Shown: positions 1 through 14,384, counted from the stretch's first letter. The stretch is DNA of 64,000 bases from Meconema thalassinum (GCA_946902985.2 OX336398.1:234070556-234134555), one strand, 5' to 3'. Program-made: numbers and translations. Notes: generated from the letters alone by a model not told the origin.

Positions 1-3000
1 GGCAGGATGTGTGTAGCCCCACCCTGGATAGTGCTACACCCTCAAGGGCTCACAGTATCTCCTGCCTTATGCTCAAGGCCCTAAAGGAGGCAGGATGTGT
101 GTAGCCCCACACTGGATAGTGCTACACCCTCAAGGACTCACAGTATATCCTGCCTTATGCTCAAGGCCCTAAAGGAGGTAGGATGTGTGTAGCCCCACCC
201 TGGATAGTGCTACACCCTCAAGGACTCACAGTATCTCCTGCCTTATGCTCAAGGCCCTAAAGGAGGCAGGATGTGTGTAGCCCCACACTGGATAGTGCTA
301 TACCCACAAGGGCTCACAGTATATCTTGCCTTATGCTCAAGGCCCTAAAGGAGGTAGGATGTGAGTAGCCCCACACTTGATAGTGCTACACCCTCAAAGA
401 CTCACAGTATATCCTGCCTTCTGCTCAAGGCCCTAAAGGAAGTAGGGTGTGTGTAGCCCCACCCTGGATAGTGCTGCACCCTCAAGGATTCACAGTATCT
501 CCTGCCTTATGCTCTAGGCCCTAAAGGAGGCAGGATGTGTGTAGCCCCACACTGGATAGTGCTACACCCTCAAGGGCTCACAGTATATCCTGCCTTATGC
601 TCAAGGCCCTAAAGGAGGCAGGATGTGTGTAGCCCCACACTGGATAGTGCTACACCCTCAAGGGCTCACAGTATCTCCTGCCTTCTGCTCAAGGCCCTAA
701 AGGAGGTAGGATGTGTGTAGCCCCACACTGGATAGTGCTACACCCTCAAGGGCTCACAGTATCTACTGCCTTCTGCTCAAGGCCCTAAAGGAGGCAGGGC
801 GTGTGTAGCCCCACACTGGATAGTGCTACATCCTCAAGGGCTCACAGTATCTCCTGCTTTGTGCTCAAGGCCCTAAAGGAGGCAGGATGTGTGTAGCCCT
901 ACACTGGATAGTGCTACACCCTCAAGGGTTCACAGTATCTCCTGCCTTCTGCTCAAGGCCCTAAAGGAGGTAGGATGTGTGTAGCCCCACACTGGAAAGT
1001 GCTACACCCTCATGGGCTCACAGTATATCCTGCCTTCTGCTCAGGGCCCTAAAGGAGGCAGGATGTGCGTAGCCCCACCCTGGATAGTGCTACACCCTCA
1101 AGGACTCACAGTACTTCCTGCCTTCTGCTCAAGGCCCTAAATGAGGCAGGATGTGTGTAGCCCTACACTGGATAGTGCTACACCCTTATAGACTCACAGT
1201 ATCTCCTGCCTTCTGCTCAAGGCCCTAAAGGAGGTAGGATATGTGTAGCCCTACAATGGATAGTGCTACACCCTCAAGGACTCACAGTATCTCCTGCCTT
1301 CTGCTCAAGGCCCTAAAGGAGGCAGGATGTGTGTAGCCCCACACTGGATAGTGCTACACCCTCAAGGATTCACAGTATCTCCTGCCTTCTGCTCAAGGCC
1401 CTAAAGGAGGCAGGATGTGTGTAGCCCCACCCTGGATAGTGCTACACCCTCAAGGACTCACAGTATCTCCTGCCTAATGCTCAAGGCCCTAAAGGAGGTT
1501 GGATGTGTATAGCCCCACACTGAATAGTGCTACACCCTCAAGGGTTCACAGTATCTCCTGCCTTCTGCTCAAGGCCCTAAAGGAGGCTGGATGTGTGTAG
1601 CCCACACTGGATAATGCTACACCCTCAAGGGCTCACAATATCTCCTGCCTTCTGCTCAAGGCCCTAAAGGAGGTAGGGTGTGTGTGTAGCCCTACACTGG
1701 ATAGTGCTACACCCTCAAGGGCTCACAGTATCTCCTGCCTTCTGCTCAAGACCCTAAAGGAGGCGGGATGTGTGTAGCCCTACACTGGATAGTGCTACAC
1801 CCTCATGGGCTCACAGTATTTCCTGCCTTCTGCTCAAGGCCCTAAAGGAGGCAGGATGTGTGTAGCCCTACACTGGATAGTGCTACACCCTCAAGGGCTC
1901 ACAGTATATCCTGCCTTCTGCTCAAGGCCCTAAAGGAGGCAGGATGTGTGTAGCCCTACACTGGATAGTGCTACACCCTCAAGGGCTCACAGTATCTCCT
2001 GCCTTCTGCTCAAGGCCCTAAAGGAGGCAGGATGTGTGTAGCCCTACACTGGATAGTGCTACACCCTCAAGGGCTCACAGTATCTCCTGCCTTCTGCTCA
2101 AGGCCCTAAAGGAGGCAGGGTGTGTGTAGCCCTACACTGGAGAGTGCTACACCCTCAAGGGCTCTCAGTATCTCCTGCCATATGCTCTAGGCCCTAAAGG
2201 AGGCAGGATGTGTGTAGCCCCACCCTGGGTAGTTCTACACTCTCAAGGTTCACAGTATCTCCTGCCTTATGCTCAAGGCCCTAAAGGAGGCAGGATGTGT
2301 GTAGCCCCACACTGGATAGTGCTACACCCTCAATGGCTCACAGTATCTTCTGCATTCTGCTCAAGGCCCTAAAGGAGGCAGGATGTGTGCAGCCCTACAC
2401 TGGATAGTGCTACACCCTCAAGGACTCACAGTATCTCCTACCTTCTGCTCAATGCCCTAAAGGAGGCAGGATGTGTGTAGCCCCACCCTGGATAGCGCTA
2501 CACCCTCAAGGGCTCACAGTATCTCCTGCCTTATGCTCAAGGCCCTAAAGGAGGCAGGATGTGTGTAGCCCCACACTGGATAGTGCTACACCCTCAAGGG
2601 CTCACAGTATATCCTGCCTTATGCTCAAGGCCCTAAAGGAGGTAGGATGTGTGTAGCCCCAACCTGGATAGTGCTACACCCTCAAGGGCTCACAGTATAT
2701 CCTGCCTTCTGCACAAGGCCCTAATGGAGGTAGGGTGTGTGTAGCCCCACACTGGATAGTGCTACACCCTCAAGGACTCACAGTATCTCCTGCCTTCTGC
2801 TCAAGGGCCTAAAGGAGGCAGGATGTGTGTAGCCCCACACTGGATAGTGCTACACCCTCAAGGGCTCACAGTATCTCCTGCCTTATGCTCAAGGCCCTAA
2901 AGGAGGTAGGATGTGTGTAGCCCCACACTGGATAGTGCTACACCCTCAAGGGCTCACAGTATATCCTGCCTTATGCTCAAGGCACTAAAGGAGGTAGGGT

Positions 3001-6000
3001 GAGTGTAGCCCCACAATGGATAGTGCTACACCCTCAATGACTCACAGTATATCCTGCCTTATGCACAAGGCCCTAAATGAGGCAGGATGTGTGTAGCCCT
3101 ACACTGGATATTGCTACACCCTCAAGGACTCACAGTATCTCCTGCCTTCTGCTCAAGGCCCTAAAGGAGGCAGGATGTGTGTAGCCCCACACTGGATAGT
3201 GCTACACCCTCAACGACTCACAGTATCTCCTGCCTTATGCTCAAGGCCCTAAAGGAGGCAGGATGTGTATAGCCCCTCCCTGGATAGTGCTACACCCTCA
3301 AGGACTCACAGTATATACTGCCTTATGCTCAAGGCCCTAAAGGAGGCAGGATGTGTGTAGCCCCACACTGGATAGTGCTACACCCTCAAGGACTCACAGT
3401 ATATCCTGCCTTATGCTCACGGCCCTAAAGGAGGCAGGATGTGTGTAGCCCCACACTGGATAGTGCTACACCCTCAAGGACTCACAGTATATCCTGCCTT
3501 CTGCTCCAGGCCCTAAAGGAGGTAGGATGTGTGTAGCCCCACACTGGATAGTGCTACACCCTCAAGGGCTCACAGTATATCCTGCCTTATGCTCAAGGCC
3601 CTAAAGGAGGCAGGATGTGTGTATTCCTACACTGGATAGTGCTACAACCTCAAGGGCTCACAGTATATTCTGCCTCCTGCTACAGGCCCTAAAGGATGCA
3701 GGATGTGTGTAGCCCTACACTGGATAGTGCTATACCCTCAAGGGCTCACAGTATATCCTGCCTTCTGCTCATGACCCTAAAGGAGGCAGGATGTGTGTAG
3801 CCCTACACTGGATAGTGCTACATCCTTATAGACTCACAGTATCTCCTGCCTTCTGATCAATGCCCTAAAGGAGGCAGGATGTGTGTAGCCCCACCCTGTA
3901 TAGTGCTACACCCTCAAGGGCTCACAGTATCTCCTGCCTTCTGCTGAAGGCCCTAAAGGAGGTTGGATGTGTGTAGCCCCACACTGGATAGTGCTACACC
4001 CTCAAGGACTCACAGTATCTCCTGCCTTCTGCTCAAGGCCCTAAAGGAGTTAGGGTGTGTGTAGCCCCACACTGGATAGTGCTACACCCGTATAGACCCA
4101 CAGTATCTCCTGCCTTCTGCTCAAGGCTCTAAAGGAGGTAGGGTGTGTGTAGCCCTACACTGGATAGTGCTACACCCTCATGGGCTCACAGTATTTCCTG
4201 CCTTCTGCTCAAGGCTCTAAAGGAGGTAGGGTGTGTGTAGCCCCACACTGGATAGTGCTACACGCTTATAGACCCACAGTATCTCCTGCCTTCTGCTCAA
4301 GGCTCTAAAGGAGGTAAGGTGTGTGTAGCCCCACACTGGACAGTGCCTCACCCTTATAGACTCACAATATCTCCTGCCTTCTGCTCAAGGCTCTAAAGGA
4401 GGCAGGTTTTGTGTAGCTGCACCCTGGATAGTGCTACACCCTCAAGGACTCACAGTATCTCCTGCCTTATGCTCAAGGCCCTAAAGGTGGTAGGATGTGT
4501 GTAGCCCCACCCTGGATAGTGCTACACCCTCAAGGACTCACATTATCTCCTGCCTGATGCTCAAGGCCCTAAAGGAGGCAGGATGTGTGTAGCCCCACAC
4601 TGGATAGTGCTATACCCTCAAGGGCTCACAGTATATCTTGCCTTATGCTCAAGGCCCTAAAGGAGGTAGGATGTGTGTAGCCCCACACTGGATAGTGCTA
4701 TACCCTCAAGGGCTCACAGTATATCCTGCCTACTGAACAAGGCCCTAAAGGAGGCAGGGTGTTTGTAGACCTACCCTGGATAGTGCTACACCCTCAAAGA
4801 CTCACAGTATATCCTGCCTTCTGCTCAAGGCCCTAAAGGAAGTAGGGTGTGTGTAGCCCCACCCGGTATAGTGCTGCACCCTCAAGGACTCACAGTATCT
4901 CCTGCCTTATGCTCTAGGTCCTAAAGGAGGCAGGATGTTCGTAGCCCCACACTGGATAGTGCTACACCCTCAAGGGCTCACAGTATATCCTGCCTTATGC
5001 TCAAGGCCCTAAAGGAGGCAGGATGTATGTGACCCCACCATGGATAGTGCTACACCCTCAAGGACTCACAGTATCTCCTGCCTTCTGCTCAAGGCCCTAA
5101 AGGAGGCAGGATATGTGTAGCCCTACACTGGATAGTGCTACACCCTCAAGGGCTCACAGTATATCCTGCCTTCTGCTCAAGGCCCTAAAGGAGGCAGGAT
5201 GTGTGTAGCCCCACACTGGATAGTGCTACACCCTCAAGGGCTCACAGTATCTCCTGCCTTCTGCTCAAGGCCCTAAAGGAGGTAGGATGTTTGTAGCCCC
5301 ACACTGGATAGTGCTACACCCTCAAGGGCTCACAATATCTACTTCCTTCTGCTCAAGGCCCTAAAGGAGGCAGGGCGTGTGTAGCCCCACACTGGATAGT
5401 GCTACACCCTCAAGGGCTCACAGTATCTCCTGCTTTGTGCTCAAGGCCCTAAAGGAGGCAGGATGTGTGTAGCCCTACACTGGATAGTGCTACACCCTCA
5501 AGGGTTCACAGTATCTCCTGCCTTCTGCTCAAGGCCCTAAAGGAGGTAGGATGTGTGTAGCCCCACACTGGATAGTGCTACACCCTCATGGGCTCACAGT
5601 ATATCCTGCCTTCTGCTCAGGGCCCTAAAGGAGGCAGGATGTGTGTAGCCCCACCCTGGATAGTGCTACACCCTCAAGGACTCACAGTACTTCCTGCCTT
5701 CTGCTCAAGGCCCTAAAAGAGGCAGGATATGTGTAGCCCTACACTGGATAGTGCTACACCCTTATAGACTCACAGTATCTCCTGCCTTCTGCTCAAGGCC
5801 CTAAAGGAGGTAGGATATGTGTAGCCCTACACTGGATAGTGCTACACCCTCAAGGACTCACAGTATCTCCTGCCTTCTGCTCAAGGCCCTAAAGGAGGCA
5901 GGATGTGTGTAGCCCCACACTGGACAGTGCTACACCCTCAAGGACTCACACTATCTCCTGCCTTCTGCTCAAGGCCCTAAAGGAGGCAGGATGTGTGTAG

Positions 6001-9000
6001 CCCCACCCTGGATAGTGCTACACCCTCAAGGACTCACAGTATCTCCTGCCTTATGCTCAAGGCCCTAAAGGAGGTAGGATATGTGTAGCCCCACACTGAA
6101 TAGTGCTACACCCTCAAGGGCTCACAGTATCTCCTGCCTTCTGCTCAAGGCCCTAAAGGAGGCAGGATGTTTGTAGCCCAACACTGGATAATGCTACACC
6201 CTCAAGGGCTCACAATATCTCCTGCCTTCTGCTCAAGGCCCTAAAGGAGGTAGGGTGTGTGTGTAGTCCCACCCTGGATAGTGCTACACCCTCAAGGGCT
6301 CACAGTATCTCCTGCCTTCTGCTCAAGACCCTAAAGGAGGCGGGATGTGTGTAGCCCTACACTGGATAGTGCTACACCCTCATGGGCTCACAGTATTTCC
6401 TGCCTTCTGCTCAAGGCCCTAAAGGAGGCAGGATGTGTGTAGCCCTACACTGGATAGTGCTACACCCTCAAGGGCTCACAGAATCTCCTGCCTTCTGCTC
6501 AAGGCCCTAAAGGAGGCAGGATGTGTGTAGCCCTACACTGGATAGTGCTACACCCTCAAGGGCTCTCAGTATCTAATGCCTTATGCTCAAGGCCCTAAAG
6601 GAGGCAGGATGTGTGTAGCCCCACCCTGGGTTGTTCTACACTCTCAAGGTTCAGAGTATCTCCTGCCTTATGCTCAAGGCCCTAAAGGAGGCAGGATGTG
6701 TGTAGCCCCACACTGGATAGTGCTACACCATCAATGGCTCACAGTATTTTCTGCCTTCTGCTCAAGGCCCTAAAGGAGGCAGGATGTGTGTAGCCCTATA
6801 CTGGATAGTGCTACACCCTCAAGGACTCACAGTATCCCCTACCTTCTGCTCAATGCCCTAAAGGAGGCAGGATGTGTGTAGCCCCACCCTGGATAGTGCT
6901 ACACCCTCAAGGGCTCACAGTATCCCCTGCCTTATGCTCAAGGCCCTAAAGGAGGCAGGATGTGTGTAGCCCCACACTGGATAGTGCTACACCCTCAAGG
7001 GCTCACAGTATATCCTGCCTTATGCTCAAGGCCCTAAAGGAGGTAGGATGTGTGTAGCCCCAACCTGGATAGTGCTACACCCTCAAGGGCTCACAGTATA
7101 TCCTGCCTTCTGCACAAGGCCCTAATGGAGGTAGGGTGTGTGTAGCCCCACACTGGATAGTGCTACACCCTCAAGGACTCACAGTATCTCCTGCCTTCTG
7201 CTCAAGGGCCTAAAGGAGGCAGGATGTGTGTAGCCCCACACTGGATAGTGCTACACCCTCAAGGGCTCACAGTATCTCCTGCCTTATGCTCAAGGCCCTA
7301 AAGGAGGTAGGATGTGTGTAGCCCCCCACTGGATAGTGCTACACCCTCAAGGGCTCACAGTATATCCTGCCTTATGCTCGAGGCCCTAAAGGAGGTAGGG
7401 TGAGTGTAGCCCCACAATGGATATTGCTACACCCTCAAGGACTCACAGTATCTCCTGCCTTCTGCTCAAGGCCCTAAAGGAGGCAGGATGTGTGTAGCCC
7501 CACACTGGATAGTGCTACACCCTCAACGACTCACAGTATCTCCTGCCTTATGCTCAAGGCCCTAAAGGAGGCAGGATGTGTATAGCCCCTCCCTGGATAG
7601 TGCTACACCCTCAAGAACTCACAGTATATCCTGCCTTATGCTCAAGGCCCTAAAGGAGGCAGGATGTGTGTAGCCCCACACTGGATAGTGCTACACCCTC
7701 AGGGACTCACAGTATATCCTGCCTTATGCTCACGGCCCTAAAGGAGGCAGGATGTGTGTAGCCCCACACTGGATAGTGCTACACCCTCAAGGACTCACAT
7801 TATATCCTGCCTTCTGCTCCAGGCCCTAAAGGAGGTAGGATGTGTGTAGCCCCACACTGGATAGTGCTACACCCTCAAGGGCTCACAGTATATCCTGCCT
7901 TATGCTCAAGGCCCTAAGGAGGCAGGATGTGTGTAGCCCTACCCTGGATAGTGCTACACCCTCAAGGGCTCACAGTATATCCTGCCATCTGCTACAGGCC
8001 CTAAAGGAGGCAGGATGTGTGTAGCCCTACACTGGATAGTGCTATACCCTCAAGGGCTCACAGTATATCCTGCCTTCTGCTCATGACCCTAAAGGAGGCA
8101 GGATGTGTGTAGCCCTACACTGGAAAGTGCTACATCCTTATAGACTCACAGTATCTCCTGCCTTCTGCTCAATGCCCTAAAGGAGGCAGGATTTGTGTAG
8201 CCCCACCCTGTATAGTGCTACACCCTCAAGGGCTCACAGTATCTCCTGCCTTCTGCTGAAGGCCCTAAAGGAGGTAGGATGTGTGTAGCCCCACACTGGA
8301 TAGTGCTACACCCTCAAGGACTCACAGTATCTCCTGCCTTCTGCTCAAGGCCCTAAAGGCGTTAGGGTGTGTGTAGCCCCACACTGGATAGTGCTACACC
8401 CGTATAGACTCACAGTATCTCCTGCCTTCTGCTCAAGGCTCTAAAGGAGGTAGGGTGTGTGTAGCCCCACACTGGATAGTGCTACACCCTCAAGGGCTCA
8501 CAGTATTTCCTGCCTTCTGCTCAAGGCTCTAAAGGTGGTAGGGTGTGTGTAGCCACACACTGGAAAGTGCTACACCCTTATAGACCCACAGTATCTCCTG
8601 CCATCTGCTCAAGGCTCTAAAGGAGGTAAGGTGTGTGTAGCCCCACACTGGACAGTGCCTCACCCTTATAGACTCACAGTATCTCCTGCCTTCTGCTCAA
8701 GGCTCTAAAGGAGGCAGGATGTGTGTAGCCCCACACTGGATAGTGCTACACTCTCAAGGGCTCACAGTATCTCCTGCCTTCTGCTGAAGGCCCTAAAGGA
8801 GGTAGGATGTGTGTAGCCCCACACTGGATAGTGCTACACCCTCAAGGATTCACAGTATCTCCTGCCTTCTGCTCAAGGCTCTAAAGGATTTAGGGTGTGT
8901 GTAGCCCCACACTGGATAGTGCTACACCCTTATAGACTCACAGTATCTCCTGCCTTCTGCTCAAGGCTCTAAAGGAGGTAGGGTGTGTGTAGCCCTACAC

Positions 9001-12000
9001 TGGATAGTGCTACACCATCAAGGGCTCACAGTATCTTCTGCCTTCTGCTGAATGCCCTAAAAGAGGCAGGATGTGTGTAGCCCCACACTGGATATTGCTA
9101 CACCATCAAGGGCTCACAGTATCTCCTTCCTTCTGCTCAAGGCCCTAAAGGAGGCAGGTTTTGTGTAGCTGCACCCTGGATAGTGCAACACCCTCAAGGA
9201 CTCACAGTATCTCCTGCCTTATGCTCAAGGCCCTAAAGGAGGCAGGATGTGTGTAGCCCCACACTGGATAGTGCTATAACCTCAAGGGCTCACAGTATAT
9301 CTTGCCTTATGCTCAAGGCCTTAAGGAGGTAGGATGTGTGTAGCCCCACACTGGATAGTGCTACACCCTCAAGGGCTCACAGTATATCCTGCCTACTGAT
9401 CAAGGCCCTAAAGGAGGCAGGGTGTGTGTAGCCCTACCCTGGATAGTGCTACACCCTCAAAGACTCACAGTATATCCTGCCTTCTGCTCAAGGCCCTAAA
9501 GGATGTAGGGTGTGTGTAGCCCCACCCGGTATAGTGCTGCACCCTCAAGGACTCACAGTATCTCCTGCCTTATGCTCTAGGCCCTAAAGGAGGCAGGATG
9601 TGTGTAGCCCCGCACTGGATAGTGCTACACCCTCAAGGGCTCACAGTATATCCTGCCTGATGCTCAATGCCCTAAAGGAGGTAGGATGTGTGTAGCCCCA
9701 CACTGGATAGTGCTACACCCTCAAGGGCTCACAGGATCTCCTGCCTTTTGTACAAGGCCCTAAAGGGGGCAGGGTGTGTGTAGCCCCACACTGAATAGTT
9801 TTACACCCTCAAGGGCTCACAGTATATCCTGCCTTCTGCTCAAGGCCCTAAAGGAGGCAGGGTGTGTGTAGCCCTACCCTGGATAGTGCTACACCCTCAA
9901 GGACTCACAGTATCTCCTGCCTTATGCTCAAGGCCCTAAAGGAGGCAGGATGTGTGTAGCCCCACACTGGATAGTGCTACACCCTCAAGGGCTCACAGTA
10001 TGTCTTGCCTTATGCTCAAGGCCCTAAAGGAGGTAGGATGTGTGTAGCCCCACACTGGATAGTGCTACACCCTCAAGGGCTCACAGTATATCCTGCCTTA
10101 TGTTCAAGGCCCTAAATGAGGCAGGATGTGTGTAGCCCTACACTGGATAGTGCTACACCCTCAAGGACTCACAGTATATCTTGCCTTATGCTCAAGGCCC
10201 TAAAGGAGGTAGGATGTGTGTAGCCCCACACTGGATAGTGCTACACCCTCAAGGGGTCACAGTATATCCTGCCTACTGATCAATGCTCTAAAGGAGGTAG
10301 GGTGTGTGTAGCCCTACACTGGATAGTGCTACACCTTCAAGGGCTCACAGTATCTCCTGCCTTCTGCTCAAGGCTCTAAAGGAGGTAGGGTGTGTGTAGC
10401 CCCACACTGGATAGTGCTACACCCTAATAGACTCACAGTATCTCCTGCCTTCTGCTCAAGGCTCGAAAGGAGGTAAGGTGTGTGTAGCCCCACACTGGAC
10501 TGTGCTACACCCTTATAGACTCACAGTATCTCCTGCCTTCTGCTCAAGGCTCTAAAGGAGGCAGGATGTGTGTAGCCCCACACTGGATAGTGCTACACCC
10601 TCAAGGGCTCACAGTATCTCCTGCCTTCTGCTGAAGGCCCTAAAGGAGGTAGGATGTGTGTAGCCCCACACTGGATAGTGCTACACCCTCAAGGACTCAC
10701 AGTATCTCTTGCCTTCTGCTCGAGGCCCTAATGGAGTTAGGGTGTGTGTAGCCCCACACTGGATATTGCTACACCCTTATAGACTCACAGTATCTCCTGC
10801 CTTCTGCTCAAGGCTCTAAAGGAGGTAGGGTGTGTGTTGCCCTACACTGGATAGTGCTACACCATCAAGGGCTCACAGTATCTCCTGCCTTCTGCTGAAT
10901 GCCCTAAAGGAGGCAGGATGTGTGTAGCCCCACACGGGATATTGCTACACCATCAAGGGCTCACAGTATCTCCTTCCTTCTGCTCAAGGCCCTAAAGGAG
11001 GCAGGTTGTGTGTAGCTGCACCCTGGATAGTGCTACACCCTCAAGGGTTCACAGTATCTCCTGCCTTATGCTCAAGGCCCTAAAGGGGGTAGGATGTGTG
11101 TAGCCCCACCCTGGATTGTGCTACACCCTCAAGGACTCACAGTATCTCCTGCCTTATGCTCAAGGCCCTAAAGGAGGCAGGATATGTGTAGCCCCACACT
11201 GGATAGTGCTACACCCTCAAGGGCTCACAGTATATCTTGCCTTATGCTCAAGGCCCCAAAGGAGGTAGGATGTGTGTAGCCCCACACTGGATAGTGCTAC
11301 ACCCTCAAGGGCTCACAGTATATCCTGCATACTGATCAAAGCCCTAAAGGAGGCAGGGTGTGTGTAGCCCTACCCTGGATAGTGCTACACCCTCAAAGAC
11401 TCACAGTATATCCTGCCTTATGCTCAAGGCCCTAAAGGAAGTAGGGTGTGTGTAGGCCCACCCTGGATAGTGCTTCACCCTCAAGGACTCACAGTATCTC
11501 CTGCCTTATGCTCTAGGCCCTAAAGGAGGCAAGATGTGTGTAGCCCCACACTGGATAGTGCTACACCCTCAAGGGCTCACAGTATATCCTGCCTTATGCT
11601 CAAGGCCCTAAAGGAGGTAGGATGTGTGTAGCCCCACACTGGATAGTGCTACACCCTCAAGGGCTCACAGTATCTCCTGCCTTTTGTACAAGGCCCTAAA
11701 GGAGGCAGGGTGTGTGTAGCCCCACACTGGATAGTGCTACACCCTCAAGGGCTCACAGTATATCCTGCCTTCTGCTCAAGGCCCTAAAGGAAGCAGGGTG
11801 TGTGTAGCCCTACTCTGGATAGTGCTACACCCTCAAGGACTCACAGTATATCCTGCCTTCTGCTCAAGGCCCTAAAGGAGGAAGGATGTGTGTAGCCCTA
11901 CACTGGATAGTGCTACACCCTCAAAGAATCACACTATCTCCTGCCTTCTGCTCAAGGCCCTAAAGGAGGCAGGATGTTTGTAGTCCCACACTGGATAGTG

Positions 12001-13500
12001 CTACACCCTAAAGGACTCGCAGTATCTCCTGCCTCCTGTACAAGGCCCTAAAGGAGGCAGGATGTGTGAGCCCCACACTGGATAGTGCTACACCCTCAAG
12101 GACTCACAGTATCTCCTGCCTTCTGCTCAAGGCCCTAAAGGAGGCAGGGTGTGTGTAGCCCTACCCTGGATAGTGCTACACCCTCAAGGACTCACAGTGT
12201 CTCCTGCCTTATGCTCATGGCCCTAAAGGAGGCAGGATATGTGTAGTCCCACCCTGGATAGTGCTACACCCTCAAGGACTCACAGTATCTCCTGCCTTAT
12301 GCTCAAGGCCCTAAAGGAGGCAGGATATGTGTAGCCCCACACTGGATAGTGCTACACCCTCAAGGACTCACAGTATCTCCTGCCTTTTGCTCAAGGCCCT
12401 AAAGGAGGCTGGATATGTGTAGCCCTACACTGGATAGTGCTACACCCTCTAGGACTCACAGTATCTCCTGCCTTCTGCTCAAGGCCCTAAAGGAGGTAGG
12501 GTGTGTGTAGTCCCACACTGGATAGTGCTACACCCTTATAGACTCACAGTATCTCCTGCCTTCTGCTCAAGGCCCTAAAGGAGGCAGGATGTGTGTAGCC
12601 CTACACTGGATAGTGCTACACCCTCTAGGACTCACAGTATCTCCTGCCTTCTGCTCAAGGCCCTAAAGGCGGCAGGATGTGTGTAGCCCCACCCTGGATA
12701 GTGCTACACCCTCAAGGGCTCTCAGTATCTCCTGCCTTCTGCTCAAGGCCCTAAAGGAGGAAGGATGTGTGTAGCCCCACACTGGATAGTGCTACACCCT
12801 CAAGGGCTCACAGTATCTCCTGCCTTCTGCTCAAGGCCCTAAAGGAGGCAGGATGTGTGTAGCCCCACACTGGATAGTGCTACACCCTCAAGTGCTCACA
12901 GTATCTCCTGCCTTCTGCTCAAGGCCCTAAAGGAGGCAGGATGTGTGTAGCCCCACACTGGATAGTGCTACACCCTCAAGGGCTCTCAGTATCTCCTGCC
13001 TTCTGCTGAAGGCCCTAAAGGAGGCAGGATGTGTAGCCCCACACTGGATAGTGCTACACCCTCAAGGGCTCACAGTATCTCCTGCCTTATTCTCAAGGCC
13101 CTATAGGAGGCAGGATGTGTGTAGCCCCACCCTGGATAGTGCTACACCCTCAAGGGCTCTCAGTATCTCCTGCCTTCTGCTCAAGGCTCTAAAGGAGGCA
13201 GGATGTGTGTAGCCCCACACTGAATAGTGCTACAGCCTCAAGGGCTCACAGTATCTCCTGCCTTATTCTCAAGGCCCTAAAGGAGGCAGGATGTGTGTAG
13301 CCCCACCCTGGATAGTGCTACACCCTCAAGGACTCACAGTATCTCCTGCCTTATGCTCAAGGCTCTAAGGGAGGTAGGGTGTATGTACCCCACACAAGAT
13401 AGTGCTACACCCCCAAGGGCTCACAGTATCTCCTGCCTTCTGCTCAAGGCCCTAAAGGAGGCAGGGTGTGTGTAGCTCCACCCTGGATAGAGCTACAAAC
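1..13500. repeat. 88-bp satellite array (satellite 1), about 153 copies
   Basis: Head-to-tail repeat with an 88-bp unit (for example starts at 1 and 89). The monomer carries the landmarks TGTGTAGCCCCACACTGGAT, GCTACACCCTCAAGG and CTCAAGGCCCTAAAGGAGG. Monomers differ by scattered substitutions (CCTTATGCTC or CCTTCTGCTC, GGCAGG or GGTAGG, ACACTGG or ACCCTGG) and rare 1-2 bp indels. Within each monomer GTGTAGC and GCTACAC form a 7-bp dyad around a 15-nt loop. The left edge is cut by the window, so the array is longer than seen. Short plus-strand reading frames such as 12943-13212 are chance products of the repeat. The unit is not a multiple of three. No gene is seen. Confidence 0.98.
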
Positions 13501-13508
13501 TCAACTAC

Positions 13509-13770
13509 GTTAGACGAATGTCAGCACGAAACCATAGGTGGCTTCTAGGTTAGACGACTCTCTGGACGAAACCATTGGTGGCTTCTAGGTTAGACGACTG
13601 TCTGGACGAAACTATTGGTGGCTTCTAGGTTAGACAACTGTCTGAACGAAACCATTGGTGGCTTCTAGGTTAGACGACTGTCGGGATGAAACCATTGATG
13701 GCTACTAGGATAGAAGACTGTCTGGACGAAACCATTGATGGCTACTAGGTAAGATCACAGTGTGGATGAA
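13509..13770. repeat. 40-bp tandem repeat, about 6.5 copies
   Basis: The unit begins GTTAGACGACTGTCTGGACG and ends ATTGGTGGCTTCTAG. Copies start at 13509, 13549, 13589, 13629, 13669, 13709 and 13749. Divergence rises toward the right end, where the last copy fades. It starts within about 10 bp of the end of the 88-bp satellite and shares no obvious sequence with it. Confidence 0.95.
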
Positions 13771-14384
13771 AATAACTGTTTGTACTACAAGCAAGGGGAA
13801 CTGTATTCGTATGAATCCTTATTAATTCTTAGAATTTTACATGTATGCAGGGTCTTGGTTGTCACAATTTTGTGTCTTGGCCGATTTTGTATACTCCGAA
13901 TATGACCACGTCTGTTAATATATTTATTTGTTCTGTTATTCTATTCGGCATTTATAAATTCAAGCTTTTAAAATTACTATTATTATTCCCTTTGTGGAAT
14001 ATAAGATGTGTTTGCAACAGGGCAGCCAACATGTTTTCTTCAGGAACTACGTCTGAAAAAATAACAAATGGATTATATTATCCCACGCTGTGTTACTTTG
14101 CGAACGAAACTCGGAAACCTCCACAATAAGACAGAAAGGGTAATATATAAATCACGTACATGGCAAAGTTTAGTTTAGTATATATGATAGCAAGTTAAAG
14201 TTGGCTGCAACAGCAGAATACGGCAGGGAATTTATTATCGGTTTGTAACTCCCAAGTTGTCACAAGTTATCAGTTGTACCAACCAGCCAGAGCAATAATA
14301 ACTAACTCAACAGCACATGACATGAAGGAATCCGTTCTTTTTTCCTTCTCCCGTGTCTCAAAACGCTGTAACTTCGTTTAATTA
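13771..14384. other. AT-rich interval, no recognised gene
   Basis: A 94-codon open frame (13845-14129, plus) is present but has no recognisable domain, no codon pattern of note and no partner feature. I see nothing else supportable here. Confidence 0.5.

Noticed and set aside
12943..13475. Plus-strand frames with the MCSPTLDSATPSR repeat
   Set aside because: They are the 88-bp satellite read in a phase that happens to lack a stop for one or two units.
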